Part shown: piece by piece, positions 48,533 through 60,628 of the stretch | How the letters are laid out: each line of letters begins with the position of its first letter | Position numbering within the stretch: position 1 is the stretch's first letter | Assembly: GCA_022695795.1 (NCBI GenBank) | Contig: MU404108.1 | Span: forward strand, 1-64,000 | Direction: 5' to 3' | Source of the DNA: Biscogniauxia marginata | Taxonomy: Eukaryota; Ascomycota; Sordariomycetes; Xylariales; Xylariaceae | Length of the DNA stretch: 64,000 bases | Position numbers and translations under genes: made by a program | The notes under the pieces: model-generated | Databases searched by the model: none | The model's input: only the letters and a program-made list of their open reading frames with translations | Told to the model about the DNA's origin: nothing

Positions 48533-51500
48533 AATAGGTATTTTTTTTATTTAACTAAATATTATAATTAATTATTAATTTTTTTAAATTTAAAATCCTT
48601 TTTATTTTATATTTATTTGGTTTTTTTTTAATTTTATTCCGGGTTTTTAGCGAGGCGTTTTTTAATATTAATTTTAATAATAATATATAAAAAATAAGAT
48701 ATATTTTAAATTCCTTTAATAGTTTTAGTTTATAATTAATATTCGAGATAGCTTCCTCGATTTTATATAATTTTAACTTCTTAAATTTAAGTTTTTTATT
48801 AAGTCGTTTTATTTTAATTTAAAGCGTTTTTATTATTACATTTTATCGTTAACGAAGTAAATAAATCATATTTCCTCTCTTAAGAATTAGTTCTTTAATT
48901 CTTTTTTTATTATAATACTTTATTATTTTATTTTAAATAAATTATAATTCTTTTTATAGCCGTCGTTATATTACTTAAACCTTTTTAAATAATACCTCTA
49001 CTTTCGGGGCTTTTATCTCGACTTTTAATGCTTTCGTAAGTTTAATTAATTGTTTTTAGATTTTTACTTTTTAACTATATATTGCTTTATATAATAATAT
49101 CTTTATGTTTTTATTAACCGAAATGTTATACGTTATTTAGGTTATTAGTAATAATATTATTTATTTATTTATTTCCTAGTTAATATAGCTTTTTAAATAT
49201 TATTTTATTATCTAGTTTAATCTCTTTATTTATCCGTTTATTTAGGGATAATACGTTATAAATAACTTTTATTTAACTCTTATTCGTTTTATTAAGCTAA
49301 TTTAAAACTTTAAAGTAAATAACTTATTTTTATTTGAAATAATGCGTTTTAGTAATTCATGTTTATTAACGTATTTTTTAAGAAATTAAAAGCTAGTTAT
49401 TTTACTATGTTTAACTCGTTAAACGGTAAAAAATAAGCATATTTTGTAAGTTTATTAATAATTATTTATATGTTATTATAAGGTATTCTTATAGTAAGAT
49501 CTTTTAACTTAAGAAGTTTTACTACGAAATCTTATATAATTATATACCACGCTTTGTTTAATATTTAAGTTAGTTACAATAATTTATATAGTTTATATCG
49601 TAATGTTTTAGCCTTATTATAAACGTTATAACTCTTTATAATTTTTTTAATTATTTATCATATTTCTAGAAAGTCGAATTCTTTTTAAAGTCGTTTTATC
49701 GTTTTAAAAATTCCCTAGTAACCGTGTAAGAGGTATTCGTAGAATTTCTTAACAAATTCGTTCTATACTTATTTTAATACGTAAACCTTTTCCTTATACG
49801 AGAAAAGTTTATTGCTAAATCCTTACTAAAACTATAATTATTTTTCTTTTTAATTATAATTCTCTTTAAAACGTTATTTCTAGTTTTTTATATTAATTCG
49901 CATGTAAATTAGTATAATTAATCCGTTATTTTGTTATTTAAACATTTAAACATTTCTTTTGTTAATTTTTAACTTATAATCTATTTTTATATTAAATAAA
50001 TCTATTTAAACGTTTTCTTTTCCCTTAATATAATAGATTTTAAAATTAAACTTAAACAAGAAAATCATTTAACGCTTATATCTTTAATTAAACGTTTATA
50101 TTATTATAAATCGTGTAAGGTTTTTATAATTTAAATAAATATTAATAGGTTTTTTGGTTTTACTAAGCCATGGTTTTTATTTTTTTAATGCTTTAATAAC
50201 TATTAATAATTCTTTATTATAAATTTAATAGTTTAATTTAATACTATGTAGTGCTTTGAATAGATACGCGACTAGGTATTATTTTCTATTATTTTTTAGT
50301 TGCTTTAAAACTACTTTGATAGCGAAATCTAAAACGTTTATCCTTAATCGTTTTTTTTTATTTTCGTTTGAAAGTTTATATATAACCTCGTTAGTTATTA
50401 TTTCTTTTAATTATTAAAAAGCTTATCTAGCTTTTTTTATTTTTATTAAAGTAGTTAATTCCGTTAATAGTTTAATAATTCGCCTAAAATTTTAAATAAG
50501 TTATTTAACGTAATTAATAAAGCCAAAAAATGCGCGTACGTTTATAACACTTTTAGGTTCTAGTTAATTCTTAACTATTATTATTTTTCCTTTTTAAATA
50601 TAAATTTCTTTTAGACTTATTATAAACCTTAAATAGTTTAGTTTTTTAATATACTATTTATTTTTAGTTGGATAAACGAGTAGGTTTACTTTTTCTAGGG
50701 TTTTTAATACTTGTTTTATATATTCTTTATACTTCTTTTCGCTTTTTAAGTAAATTAATATATCGTTTAAATAAACGAATACAAATTTATTTAAAAACTT
50801 ACGAAGAACCGTTATAATTATATGTTAAAATATAATAGGTGTGTTAATAAGTCTAAATAGTATAACTTTATACTTATAATGTTTATATATCGTTTAAAAG
50901 GCGGTGTATTATTCGTGTTTTTTAGCCATTTTAATTATGTAATAATCATTGCGAAGATTTAATGCTATAAAGATTTAAACCTTGTTAATTTATTCTTTTA
51001 TAAGTTTTATTAGTAATAACGAGTATTTATTATTTTTTATTATTTTATTAAAGTGTTAATAGTTAATTACTTATCATTATACTAAATTCCCTTTTTTATT
51101 AATATGTTATTTTCCGTTTTTGTCGACTTTTAATACTATAATTACCAGGTATTTTAACGAGGACTTTAATTCTTAAATATATTTTTTATTAAGATCCTTT
51201 TAAATTCCTTTTTATAATGCTTTTTATTTTTCTTAATTTATAAAATATATTAAGAATAATTTTAATTTTTTTTCTTTAAAGTGGATTTAGTTATTTTATT
51301 AGCTATGTTTTAGTAATTCTTTTTTTATCTTATTTTTAAATAATTTATAAAAACGGAGGTATTTACGTGGTACTCTTTTCGTTAGATTTTCAGGCTTAAT
51401 TACTCGAATTATATAAGCGATATATTTTGTTTTTATATTCGTTTTTTAAAGTTATTTGCGGTATTTATCTTATAATCCGTAGTAGTTAATTCCTTTTAAT

Positions 51501-52439
51501 TTTAATTTTAATAAAACGTGTTTATTTCGAAATTTATTTATAAATTATTTTTTTAAGTTAATTTATTTTTAGGATTATATCGTGACTTAATATATATATA
51601 ATATTAAAAATGATTTGTTTAAGATATTTTTAAATAGTTATTAAGAAAGGAATTATTTCTTTTAATATTTTGTTATTTTCGTAACTAGATATATATTTTT
51701 TAAAGTTTCGTAATTAGTATAAACTTTGTTTATATATTTATAATATGTTATTCTTTTAAGTTATTTTAATTAAAATATAACTTTTATTTGCTTTTAAGTT
51801 TATAAAGGCTTAATATTCCTTTTTATTATACCTAATTCTAGTTATAATGGTATTATTAAGTCTTAACTAGACTTTATATAAGGACTTGTTATTTATGGCT
51901 TCTTGCTACCTTACTAGCAAGAGCTTTTATCGTTTTTTGGTTTTTTATGTTCCCTCTTTTTTGGGTTTTTTTAAGTCGCTGCGACCTAGATATTTTTCTA
52001 TTTTTAGGTTTTCATAAGAGCGTATTTTTAGTAATCGTTATTTAAACAATTTTTTAATTACTTTTTAAATAATAAGGGGTAAAAGGTTTATCCTTTATAT
52101 AGAACTTTGCATATTAAAACTTTAATTCTTTTTTAAAGGCTTTTTTATAGTTTAAGTTTATTTTTTTATTAATTCGAAATCTTTTAAGGTTTTAAATTAT
52201 TTTCGAATAAAAGGCATAATTCTCGGATTTACTTGTTAAAAGTAACTCGATATCTCTTTATAGGTTTATATAGATTTTTAAAAGCTCTCCCTTTTTTTTG
52301 AAATATACCTTAATAATTTGTTTATAATTTAGTTTAGTCGCACATATTTTTATTTATTATTTTATTAAGTACTTTCTTACGAATCTAAATAGATTTATAT
52401 CGTACTTAGCTCGTTTTTCGAGCTAATATAAAAAATATA

Positions 52440-52556
52440 ATTCTTTTTATAATTCTTATAATTCTTATAATTCTTTTTATAATTCTTATAATTCTTATAA
52501 TTCTTATAATTCTTTTTATAATTCTTATAATTCTTATAATTCTTATAATTCTTTCT
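52440..52556. repeat. TTCTTATAA-type tandem repeat in Gypsy gag/pol region
   Basis: About a dozen copies of a 9-12 bp unit (ATTCTTATA with longer variants). The matching region of the 5143-12616 element has only two or three units (near 10215-10240), so this is a copy-specific expansion. Confidence 0.8.
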
Positions 52557-54305
52557 TAATTTCGTTTTTTTCGAAACCCGTTTTAAGTAAATCATGTATA
52601 TCGCATAATATTAAGATATAATATATATAACTTTTAATAATTGCTTTGTTACTTCTTTCGGAATTTAAGTAAAAATAATATGCTTTAAAATAATATAGTT
52701 ATCATGGGACGTTATTATAAATATACTTATTTTCTTTTATATTATTACTTTTTAGTTTTTAAAGATAATAACCGGCTTTATTCTTAGAACTTTTATGTAT
52801 TTAATAAATGTTATTAATATAAAAGCTTTAATATAACGATATATATTCCTTTTCCGGTTATTTTTCTATTTTTAGTTCTATTTTAGGTTTTTTACCTAGC
52901 AACTTATTAAGTTAACTAGTATTATTTAGGCTTTAATAAATATCGTAATTATTATTTATATAAAACTTTTAATTTAAGTTGTTATATTTACTTTTTCTTT
53001 AATATGTTTTGTATTTATCGTTATTATAGTGGCTTTAATATAACTTATTATAATTTAACTTAATTTCTAAGTCGTATCTTAATTTATAGGTATTATATTC
53101 GTATGGTAGTTCGTTTTCGTTATATCCTTGCCTGGCTTGTTTTGGCGTGAGGTACCTTAAATACGAGTGATTATGCTTTAAATAATCATTGCGGTCGATT
53201 TAATAATATTTATAGCTTTTTTTTATAAGGACTTCCTTGTTCTTCTCTGCCTTAATAATAATAATAATAAATACTTGGTTTACCTCTTTGTTGTCTTTAA
53301 AATGAACCCTTATTTCGGAGGTTCTTTTCTCGGGTTAAGGAATCCCTCTTGTTTTTGGTTTTTGTTTCTTGGGGCTTCGGCACTCGTTCTTATAATGTCC
53401 TTTCTTTATATAGGTTTATTTTGTATAACTCATTCTTTATATAGTTCTTTAGTCCTTGATAAAACAAGTAATATAGGCTCTTAATAGGTAATTGTGACTA
53501 GTTTACGAGTTTTTTGAATTTAATAGCGTAATTTAAAGCCTTCTTGTTTTATTATATTTTATAAAGTCGAGCTTTAGTTTGTTGCTTAAAGATTAGGTTG
53601 CCGAACATAGACTTAAGTTGTTTTTTAAACTCCTTATAATCCTTAAAGACCTTTTTTATGTTTTTTTAAGCGTTTAGTTTATTTTCTAAATAATCTTTTA
53701 ATACCGGTTAAAACTAAGTTAAAGTAATTCTAATAAAGAGCTAAAATACCGTAAAGACTTTTTATTCTTTAATAGTAATTATTTTATAATAAAACCGTAA
53801 ATAAGTTCCGGCTTAAATTAAAAATCCTTTTAAATCGCTTAACTTATTATATTTATTAAGTATAATTAGTTTAAAACCTTTTATATCGAGGGTCGTTATA
53901 TTATTTTCATCGTTTAAGTTATTAAAGTCGTTATTATTTAAAAGTGGTTTCGGTTATTTATTTTTAAGAGATAAAGGTTATTTTACTTATTTATTTTTAA
54001 GTGCTTTTTTCTCTTCTTCTTCTTCTTCTTTAAATAATTCTTCTTATTAAGCTTTAAAGGTGTCTTTTTAAAGCTCTTTTTTAACTATAATTATAATTAA
54101 CTTTTATATTGGTTTTTTTAAACCTTTTTATTATACTGTAAAAAAATCTAAAGTTTTCGTATAAAAACTTATTAACTATTATTCTTTTATTTATTTCTTT
54201 TTTTATTATCCTTTAATTTTAAGGGGCATGCTTGTCTTGAGACGGTTTAACCGAGAGTCCCTTTTCTTAAATTAATATTAAGTATTAATTAAGGAGCTAT
54301 TAAAA

Positions 54306-54781
54306 TGTAACGAATCTCCCTATGTGTTTTTAGTTAATTAACTTTATAAGTAAGTATATACTAAGTTCTTTTAATTTTAAAGGTAATAATAAATTAAGAT
54401 TAATTTAAGTGATTTATAATGTTTTATTCGTTAAAAAGATTTTAAGGTATTTTTATTATAGTATTAAGGAGTGATTATAATCTTAAATTAATAACTAAAA
54501 AACTGGAATAAATAACTAGATATATAGGAAATTTTATTCTTTTTATACTTATTATTTTGTTTTTCATTCTTTATAATTAATATGTTAAATACCTTTAAAT
54601 AAGTTTTATTTATATTTATTCATTCTCTACTGGATACTGTTAAATAAGTCTTATTTATACTCATTTATATCACGTAATAATAAGTCGCTTTCCTCTTCAA
54701 GATCCATGTCCGACCTGGATATAAGAAGAGTGAGAATAATACCCCTGTCACTTAATTGCTTACCCTGGTTGGTTCGTGACA
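54306..54781 (-). repeat. 5' LTR of right Gypsy element (U3 type 6)
   Basis: In window orientation it starts TGTAACGAATC and ends GGTTCGTGACA. The R/U5 half is strongly RIP-mutated, while the distal U3 end (about 54660-54781) is nearly intact, so RIP damage changes within one LTR. A CACGTA box lies at 54671-54676. Confidence 0.87.
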
Positions 54782-55078
54782 CATAAATATTTTTTAATAA
54801 TTAAAACTATAAAAATTATAAAAACTAATTTATTTGTTTATAAAACATATTAATTAAACTTATATATATATATATATATATTATATTTAAGTTTCTCTTT
54901 TTTTAATTTCTTTTAATTAAATTAAATAATTAAAAATGATTCGAGATTTTTCCGATTTTTATATATAAAATTATAAATTTTATTTATTTATTTATATAAT
55001 ACATTATATTACTTTAATTAATAATTAAAACGTAATTATTTAAAACCCGTTTTACTTTATATAAATTATATATAAATA
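54782..55078. other. RIP DNA with a MITE right end
   Basis: The first ~70 bp resemble the sequence before the MITE end at 18150-18229 and finish with a RIP form of that terminus (..TTTATAAAACATAT, then TA, about 54850). The rest is AT-rich and includes a TA dinucleotide run near 54860-54880. No gene. Confidence 0.5.
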
Positions 55079-55514
55079 ACGTGTCTTATAAACGAGTAAG
55101 CCATATAAACAAGTATGCCACTTAATTTTTTATATAAAATCGACTTTTTTTAAAAAAAAATTTATAACTTTACGTATAAAAATCGTAAAAATTTTAAACC
55201 TTTTTTATTAATTATATAATTATAAAGTTTAATTAAAAATAAAATCGAAAAAAATGTATTTTACGAGATATAAAAAGAAAACGCGTAAAAACTAAAATTA
55301 AAACAAAATATATAAACCTTTTTATGTATTTTTTTATATATTTCAATTTTTTTTTATACTTTTAATCAAACCTTATAATTATATAACTAAAAAAAAAGGT
55401 TCGAGGTTTTTACGATTTTTACGTGTAAAGTTATGAATTTTTGAAAAAGTCGATTTTGTATGGGAAATCAAGTGGCTCACTCGCTTGTGTGGCCCACTCG
55501 CTTATGAGACACGT
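55079..55514. mobile_element. Complete MITE-like TIR element (436 bp) at the island edge
   Basis: Starts ACGTGTCTTATAAACGAG and ends with the inverse (..CGCTTATGAGACACGT), flanked by TA on both sides, as for Tc1/mariner-type insertions. Inverted arms extend about 170 bp, with TATATAAAATCGAC on the left and GTCGATTTTGTATGGG on the right. The left arm is RIP-mutated whereas the right arm is nearly intact. No transposase is encoded, so mobility would need an enzyme from elsewhere. Normal-composition DNA begins directly after it. Confidence 0.78.
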
Positions 55515-57514
55515 TATAGTTCCTTAGTTAAGTGACTAATAATCGGGTGAACTGAGCCATCTAATAACTTAATCTTGTATCGAGGATTTGCTGGCCGGTG
55601 GATTCCGGGGGGTGCAGCTGTGGACGGGATAGGTTACCTCCTAGTTACCTCGTACATACCTACATTATGTAAGGCCTGTGGCTGAGAGGATACCTATGCG
55701 AGTTCGCGTGGCGAAGGGCTACCAGGTAAGGTACCTAGGTAAGCCCGCCCGCTTTTCACCCAAACTGTGCCTTGTTTGCTAAGCAATTTCGATGTATATA
55801 CATACCTATGTACTCGACAGCTGTGCTATTTTTAAAACGTCTCTTGTGTCTCTTGAATTACTCACCGAATATCTCGTGGTAGTTTGCACGAACTTCTTCG
55901 AGTTGTAGATATTCAAACTAGAGAATCCGTATTATGTGGCAAGCAACATGTAGTAGCAAAGTTGGAACGGTACAACTTGGCGCGGCGAACTTTGCGTGCA
56001 CGTATTGCGTGGTCTTCCACATTATAATTGCGCGTCAACTCGATTAATAACATCGAGTTGTAAAGCGATTACGGAATATTAATAGCCGGGTTGCTTGGCG
56101 GATCTCGCAAATTACAAACCTATACTCATGTAACTTGTTTGCTTGTAGTACATACCTAGGTATGTAGTTTGGGCGAGTATCTAAAGGCTACTTACGGTTT
56201 ATAAAAACTGCAGTTAAAGCCGTACAAACGGATAGTCGGGTATATAAGATACATCTCCCGATATTTACGCGAATTGTTAGTCAACGTGCACGGTTGATAC
56301 CTCAAAACCGACTGTATGTAATTGCGTCATAATAAGCTGCCCATGACATAGTAAGTACCTAAGTATCTAATGTATTGCCAAGGTAATGCTCATAAGATCG
56401 TTATTAGACAATGGGAGGGAATTGGTCATCTGTATATGTGCATGATTAATCCCTCGGCAGTTGTATCGCATAAATAACTTGTTCTGGAATTGGATTGGTT
56501 GTGATGATGTTGGGATGTTGTTGTGATAAGTACCTAAGGTACCTAGACGGAGGATATGCAGTGGAGAAGAATCTTGGGAAAACAGATTACCTAGACGGCA
56601 ACGACGTCACGCCTTTTATTTTCTCTTTAAATTAAATACAAGGTACCTACCTACCTAGTACATACAGGAAGGTATAACCTGATCTAGGGTATTAAAGATT
56701 AAGTTAGGTACCTTAAGTAAGGTAGTCGCTAAAAACCTAATGGAGTGCAGCGCGGGACGATAAGCACGACAGGGAGGGGCGCTGCCGGGGCGACAAGGGC
56801 AGTAGGCTAGGTACATATGTACATGCAGGTGGGCCAGTAACTTAGATAGTACATGAGATTTTGGTGGGGACTCTTGTTGCTAAGCCCACCTTGTTGACCT
56901 GAAACACGACATCAGCTGCTGCTGCTCAGCCCGGTCTTGCGTCCTCCCCCTCCGAATTTCCTTTGATTTCACAATTTGATGAAACTCACCAAACACCCTC
57001 GCTTCGCCAGCTGCGCGCATGAATCGCTTTTGTTCCTGCGCGACACCTGAATTTTGACATCTCATTTGCGATATCCTCACAGCGGGTCGCATTCGTTGCC
57101 ATTGTCGAGCCCGGGTGACAAGTCGTTTGTAGGTAAACTGTATGTGAAGATCACTCAATATCCCCGAGTATTCAGAATTTCCGGGGTATTCCTGCAACAT
57201 CACCACATATCCATACCCATACCCATTTCTCTTACTACCTACCACCTACCGCGACGACGACCGGCATCTTCTACAGAATCCCAACGTTGCTGATTGTTGC
57301 CAAGGCCAAGCTTGCTCAACTCGACACACTTTCGGCCTCCCGGCCTACCCCATTCCAGCATACGTACCATCGCATTCCAGCACCTAAAACTAAGAAGCAG
57401 CCCGCAACACCGAATCGCATTCGCTCGTTCGTTTGTCCTCCATTCTCGATACTCCTAGTCTAAACCAATCGGGCCTGCAGCACCCCCCTCGACGTGTGGG
57501 AACAATCTATAACC
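55515..57514. other. Intergenic region upstream of chitin synthase
   Basis: No gene recognised in the first ~1.4 kb, which is dotted with GGTA/TACC tetranucleotides (55640-55760, 56640-56730). The last ~500 bp become CT-rich and probably contain the transcription start and a long 5' UTR of the chitin synthase gene. A 121-aa minus-strand frame at 56880-57245 is considered spurious. Confidence 0.5.
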
Positions 57515-60500
57515 ATGTCGTATAATCGACTAGGTATGCCACCCGCCTTTCCTGTTGTCTATAATGTCCAAGGCCAGACGCCTCTCTCCGTATGCCGTCA
57601 TCGTCCTCGATCTGGTTGCTCCTATTGTCTTGCTCGCCCTACGCCTCTTTCACCCAGACTCCCCTTTGCCTCGTGTACCTACGACCAAGGCGCCTTGTTT
57701 CTATTTACATCTTGGCTCCAGTCTTTGGCATTGCGCCTGTACTCTTCATCAAAGACGACGCAGCCGCTGTGGCGCAAGCGACCAAGCGAACGAGCTTGTC
57801 GAGCTTGCGCTCCCTTGCTTCCCCTGTCTACTTCAACTGGCGAGCGCCGGAGCTAGAGTTGAATCTTTTGCGTCTTTCTAACCGACCTTTTCTCTTCTAG
57901 ACGACGACTATTACGATCCGACTATGGATAACCATAGGATGCACCCGCATCGCACGCCCTCCCCTGGCCAACCCATGCAGCATGGCTACCAGCTGGATGA
58001 TGTCCCGTATGGCAACCTTCCCCCGGCTGGCGCAGGAAGATACACACCGAGCGACGTCCTTCCGCTTAACGCTGCTCACTCTGCCGACAACTTGTCGCAT
58101 AGCCCCTACGACCACAGCCAGGGCTACCCTTCGGACTACGCTGTCAACCCTGAGACACATCACGATGCATACTACAATCAGCCGTACGAACCCCAGACTA
58201 GCTCGACACCGTTCAGCGAGCATCAGGGATATGACTATGATGATGGACGGCCGATGCTCGCCCAGAATGACCCGTATGCACAAGGTCAACCACAGGCTCC
58301 CTATAGCGACGACCCGAACCGCCAGCAGCAACCGGCAGCGCCCATCAAGAGGTGGAAGACGGTGAAGCAAGTTCTTTTGTACCGTGGAAACTTGGTCCTT
58401 GATTGTCCGGTGCCGCCACGGCTGCTCAGCCAGCTTCCCCACGGCGAACGTGACGAATTCACCCATATGCGCTACACGGCTGCCACTTGTGACCCGAACG
58501 ACTTCTTCGACGAGAATTTCACGTTGCGCCAGAAGCTCTTTAGCAAGCCGCGGCATACCGAGCTTTTTATCGTCATCACCATGTACAACGAAGATGATAT
58601 CCTCTTTGCGAGAACCATGATTGGTGTGTTGAAGAATATCGAGTACATGTGCAGCCGCAAGGAAAGCAAGACCTGGGGCCCAGATGCTTGGAAGAAGGTT
58701 GTTGTCTGTGTGGTTAGCGACGGACGTGCCAAAATCAACCCGCGGACGAGAGCGTTGTTGGCCGGTATGGGTGTCTATCAAGAAGGTATTGCCAAGCAGC
58801 AGGTCAACGGCAAGGACGTGACCGCCCACATCTACGAGTACACGACGCAGGTCGGCATGCAAATCAAAAACGACGTGGTACAGCTTATCCCTAAGAAGCA
58901 GCCCGTGCAGATGCTCTTCTGCCTGAAGGAGAAGAATCAGAAGAAGATCAACTCCCATAGATGGTTCTTCCAGGCTTTTGGTCGCGTTCTCAACCCGAAT
59001 ATCTGTGTTCTGCTTGATGCTGGTACCAGGCCAGGAGGGAGTTCCATCTACCACCTTTGGAAGGCGTTCGATCTTGAGCCCATGTGCGCTGGAGCTTGTG
59101 GTGAGATCAAGGCTATGCTGGGCACGGGTGGCAAGCATCTACTCAACCCCCTTGTCGCAACTCAAAATTTCGAGTACAAGATGAGCAACATCCTCGATAA
59201 GCCGCTGGAATCAGCGTTCGGCTTCATTTCCGTCTTGCCAGGTGCCTTCTCCGCGTACAGATATGTGGCCTTGCAGAACGACAAGAATGGACAGGGGCCG
59301 TTGGAGAAATACTTCAAGGGCGAAACACTCCACGGCGCCGGCGCCGGTGTCTTCACGGCTAACATGTACCTCGCTGAAGACCGAATCCTCTGCTTCGAAC
59401 TTGTCACCAAGCGAAACTGCCACTGGATTTTGCAATACGTCAAGTCGGCTACCGGAGAGACGGATGTGCCGGATACTGTGACGGAACTCATCTTGCAGCG
59501 TCGTCGTTGGCTCAACGGCTCTTTCTTCGCTGCTATCTACGCCATCGCACACTTCTATGAATTTTTCCGGTCTGACCACTCTATACTTCGGAAATTGATG
59601 TTCTTCCTCGAATTCACCTTCCAGACGATCAACATGATTTTTGCCTGGTTCGGCATTGGCAACTTCTTCTTGGTTTTCAAGATTCTAACCACGAGTCTCG
59701 GGCAAGATGCGCTTCTCGGTGAGGTCGGCGCCATTCTAGGGATTGTCTTCGAATGGTTCTATGGCATCTCCTTGATAGCATGTTTCGTTCTCTCCCTTGG
59801 CAACCGACCATCAGGTTCCGGTAAATTATATACAGCTATGGTGATCTTCTGGTGTATTATCATGATGTAAGCATTCTCTAGATGAGTCCTGGTTGGTTAT
59901 TACTAACATCGCGACTTAGATACCTAACGTTCGCCACTGTTTTCATCACTGTCAAGGCCGTTCAGTCCCAGCAGCTTGCCGGATTCAATATTAGCGATAT
60001 TTTCCAGAATACGCTCTTCTTCTCCTTGATCGTTTCGCTCATGTCGACTTATGGACTTTGGCTCATTGCCTCCCTTATCATGTTCGACCCTTGGCACATG
60101 ATTACCTCATTCTTGCAGTATCTTCTTCTGACACCGACTTACATCAATGTCTTGAACGTATACGCATTCTGCAATACGCATGATATTTCGTGGGGTACAA
60201 AGGGTGACGACAAACCTGAAGAACTACCGACAGTCGATACGAAGGACGGCAAAGGTAAGACCGATTTGCCGGATGAGGGAGACTTGAACGCGCAGTACGA
60301 GAAGGAATTGCAAGCCTTCGGCAAGAAGCAAGTTATTGTCCAAAAGCCGCCGACGGATGCTCAAAAAGCCGAGGCGCAGATGGATTACTACCGATGGATC
60401 CGCTCGTTGGTCGTTTTAATTTGGATGATCACAAACTTCGGTCTCGTGGCCTTGGTTCTTAGTACAGCTGGGCTCGAGAACCTCAACGCCGACGCGACGC

Positions 60501-60628
60501 AGGAAGCAGAAGACGCTCGCGCAAGGCTGTATATGACTATCATTCTATGGAGTGTTGCTGGTTTAAGCGCCTTCAAGTTCATAGGCGCCATGTGGTTCTT
60601 GATCGTTCGCATGTTTAGGGGCGTCTAG
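57515..60628 (+). CDS. chs1: Class III chitin synthase
   Basis: Exons 57515-57533, 57901-59866 and 59920-60628 give 897 aa, normal for the class. It is a family 2 glycosyltransferase polymerising UDP-GlcNAc into chitin at the plasma membrane of growing hyphal tips. The first exon has only six codons (MSYNRL), followed by a 367-nt intron that rejoins at DDDYYDP. A Pro/His/Tyr-rich cytosolic N-terminus ([18 protein letters not shown]) comes next. The catalytic core holds VTMYNEDD-like [30 protein letters not shown], the EDR acceptor site at 499-501 ([11 protein letters not shown]) and QRRRW at 539-543. About seven C-terminal helices follow. [26 protein letters not shown] is the class III form; classes I and II have NWHD. 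Intron 2 (53 nt) has a TACTAAC branch site. Symbols differ by species (chs-1 in Neurospora, chsB in Aspergillus). The class assignment is from remembered signatures. Confidence 0.95.

Larger units (their letters stand above)
46903..54781 (-). mobile_element. Ty3/Gypsy retrotransposon with nested solo LTR and mismatched flanks, RIP-degraded
   Basis: LTRs lie at 46903-47388 (3') and 54306-54781 (5'), both of U3 type 6. The internal region is on the minus strand. The RT motif at 50751-50776 reads VYLNDILI, again with the first catalytic Asp codon changed to Asn. The zinc-knuckle remnant near 53345-53400 (KKGHYKNEC) is followed by an internal deletion compared with the 5143-12616 element. The pol C-terminus runs toward 48600. 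An antisense frame at 47807-47995 is annotated separately. Removing the nested solo LTR leaves about 7.4 kb. The 5-bp flanks differ (ATTTC left, CATAA right) and belong to different parts of MITE sequence. It therefore probably arose by recombination between two insertions or suffered a flank deletion. All frames are destroyed by RIP. Confidence 0.9.

Noticed and set aside
56880..57245. 121-aa minus-strand frame upstream of the chitin synthase
   Set aside because: It falls in the probable promoter and 5' UTR and has no family signature.
57494..57856. 120-aa and overlapping plus-strand frames
   Set aside because: They lie mostly in the first intron of the chitin synthase gene.
57897..59138. 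413-aa minus-strand frame
   Set aside because: It is an antisense shadow of the chitin synthase catalytic exon.
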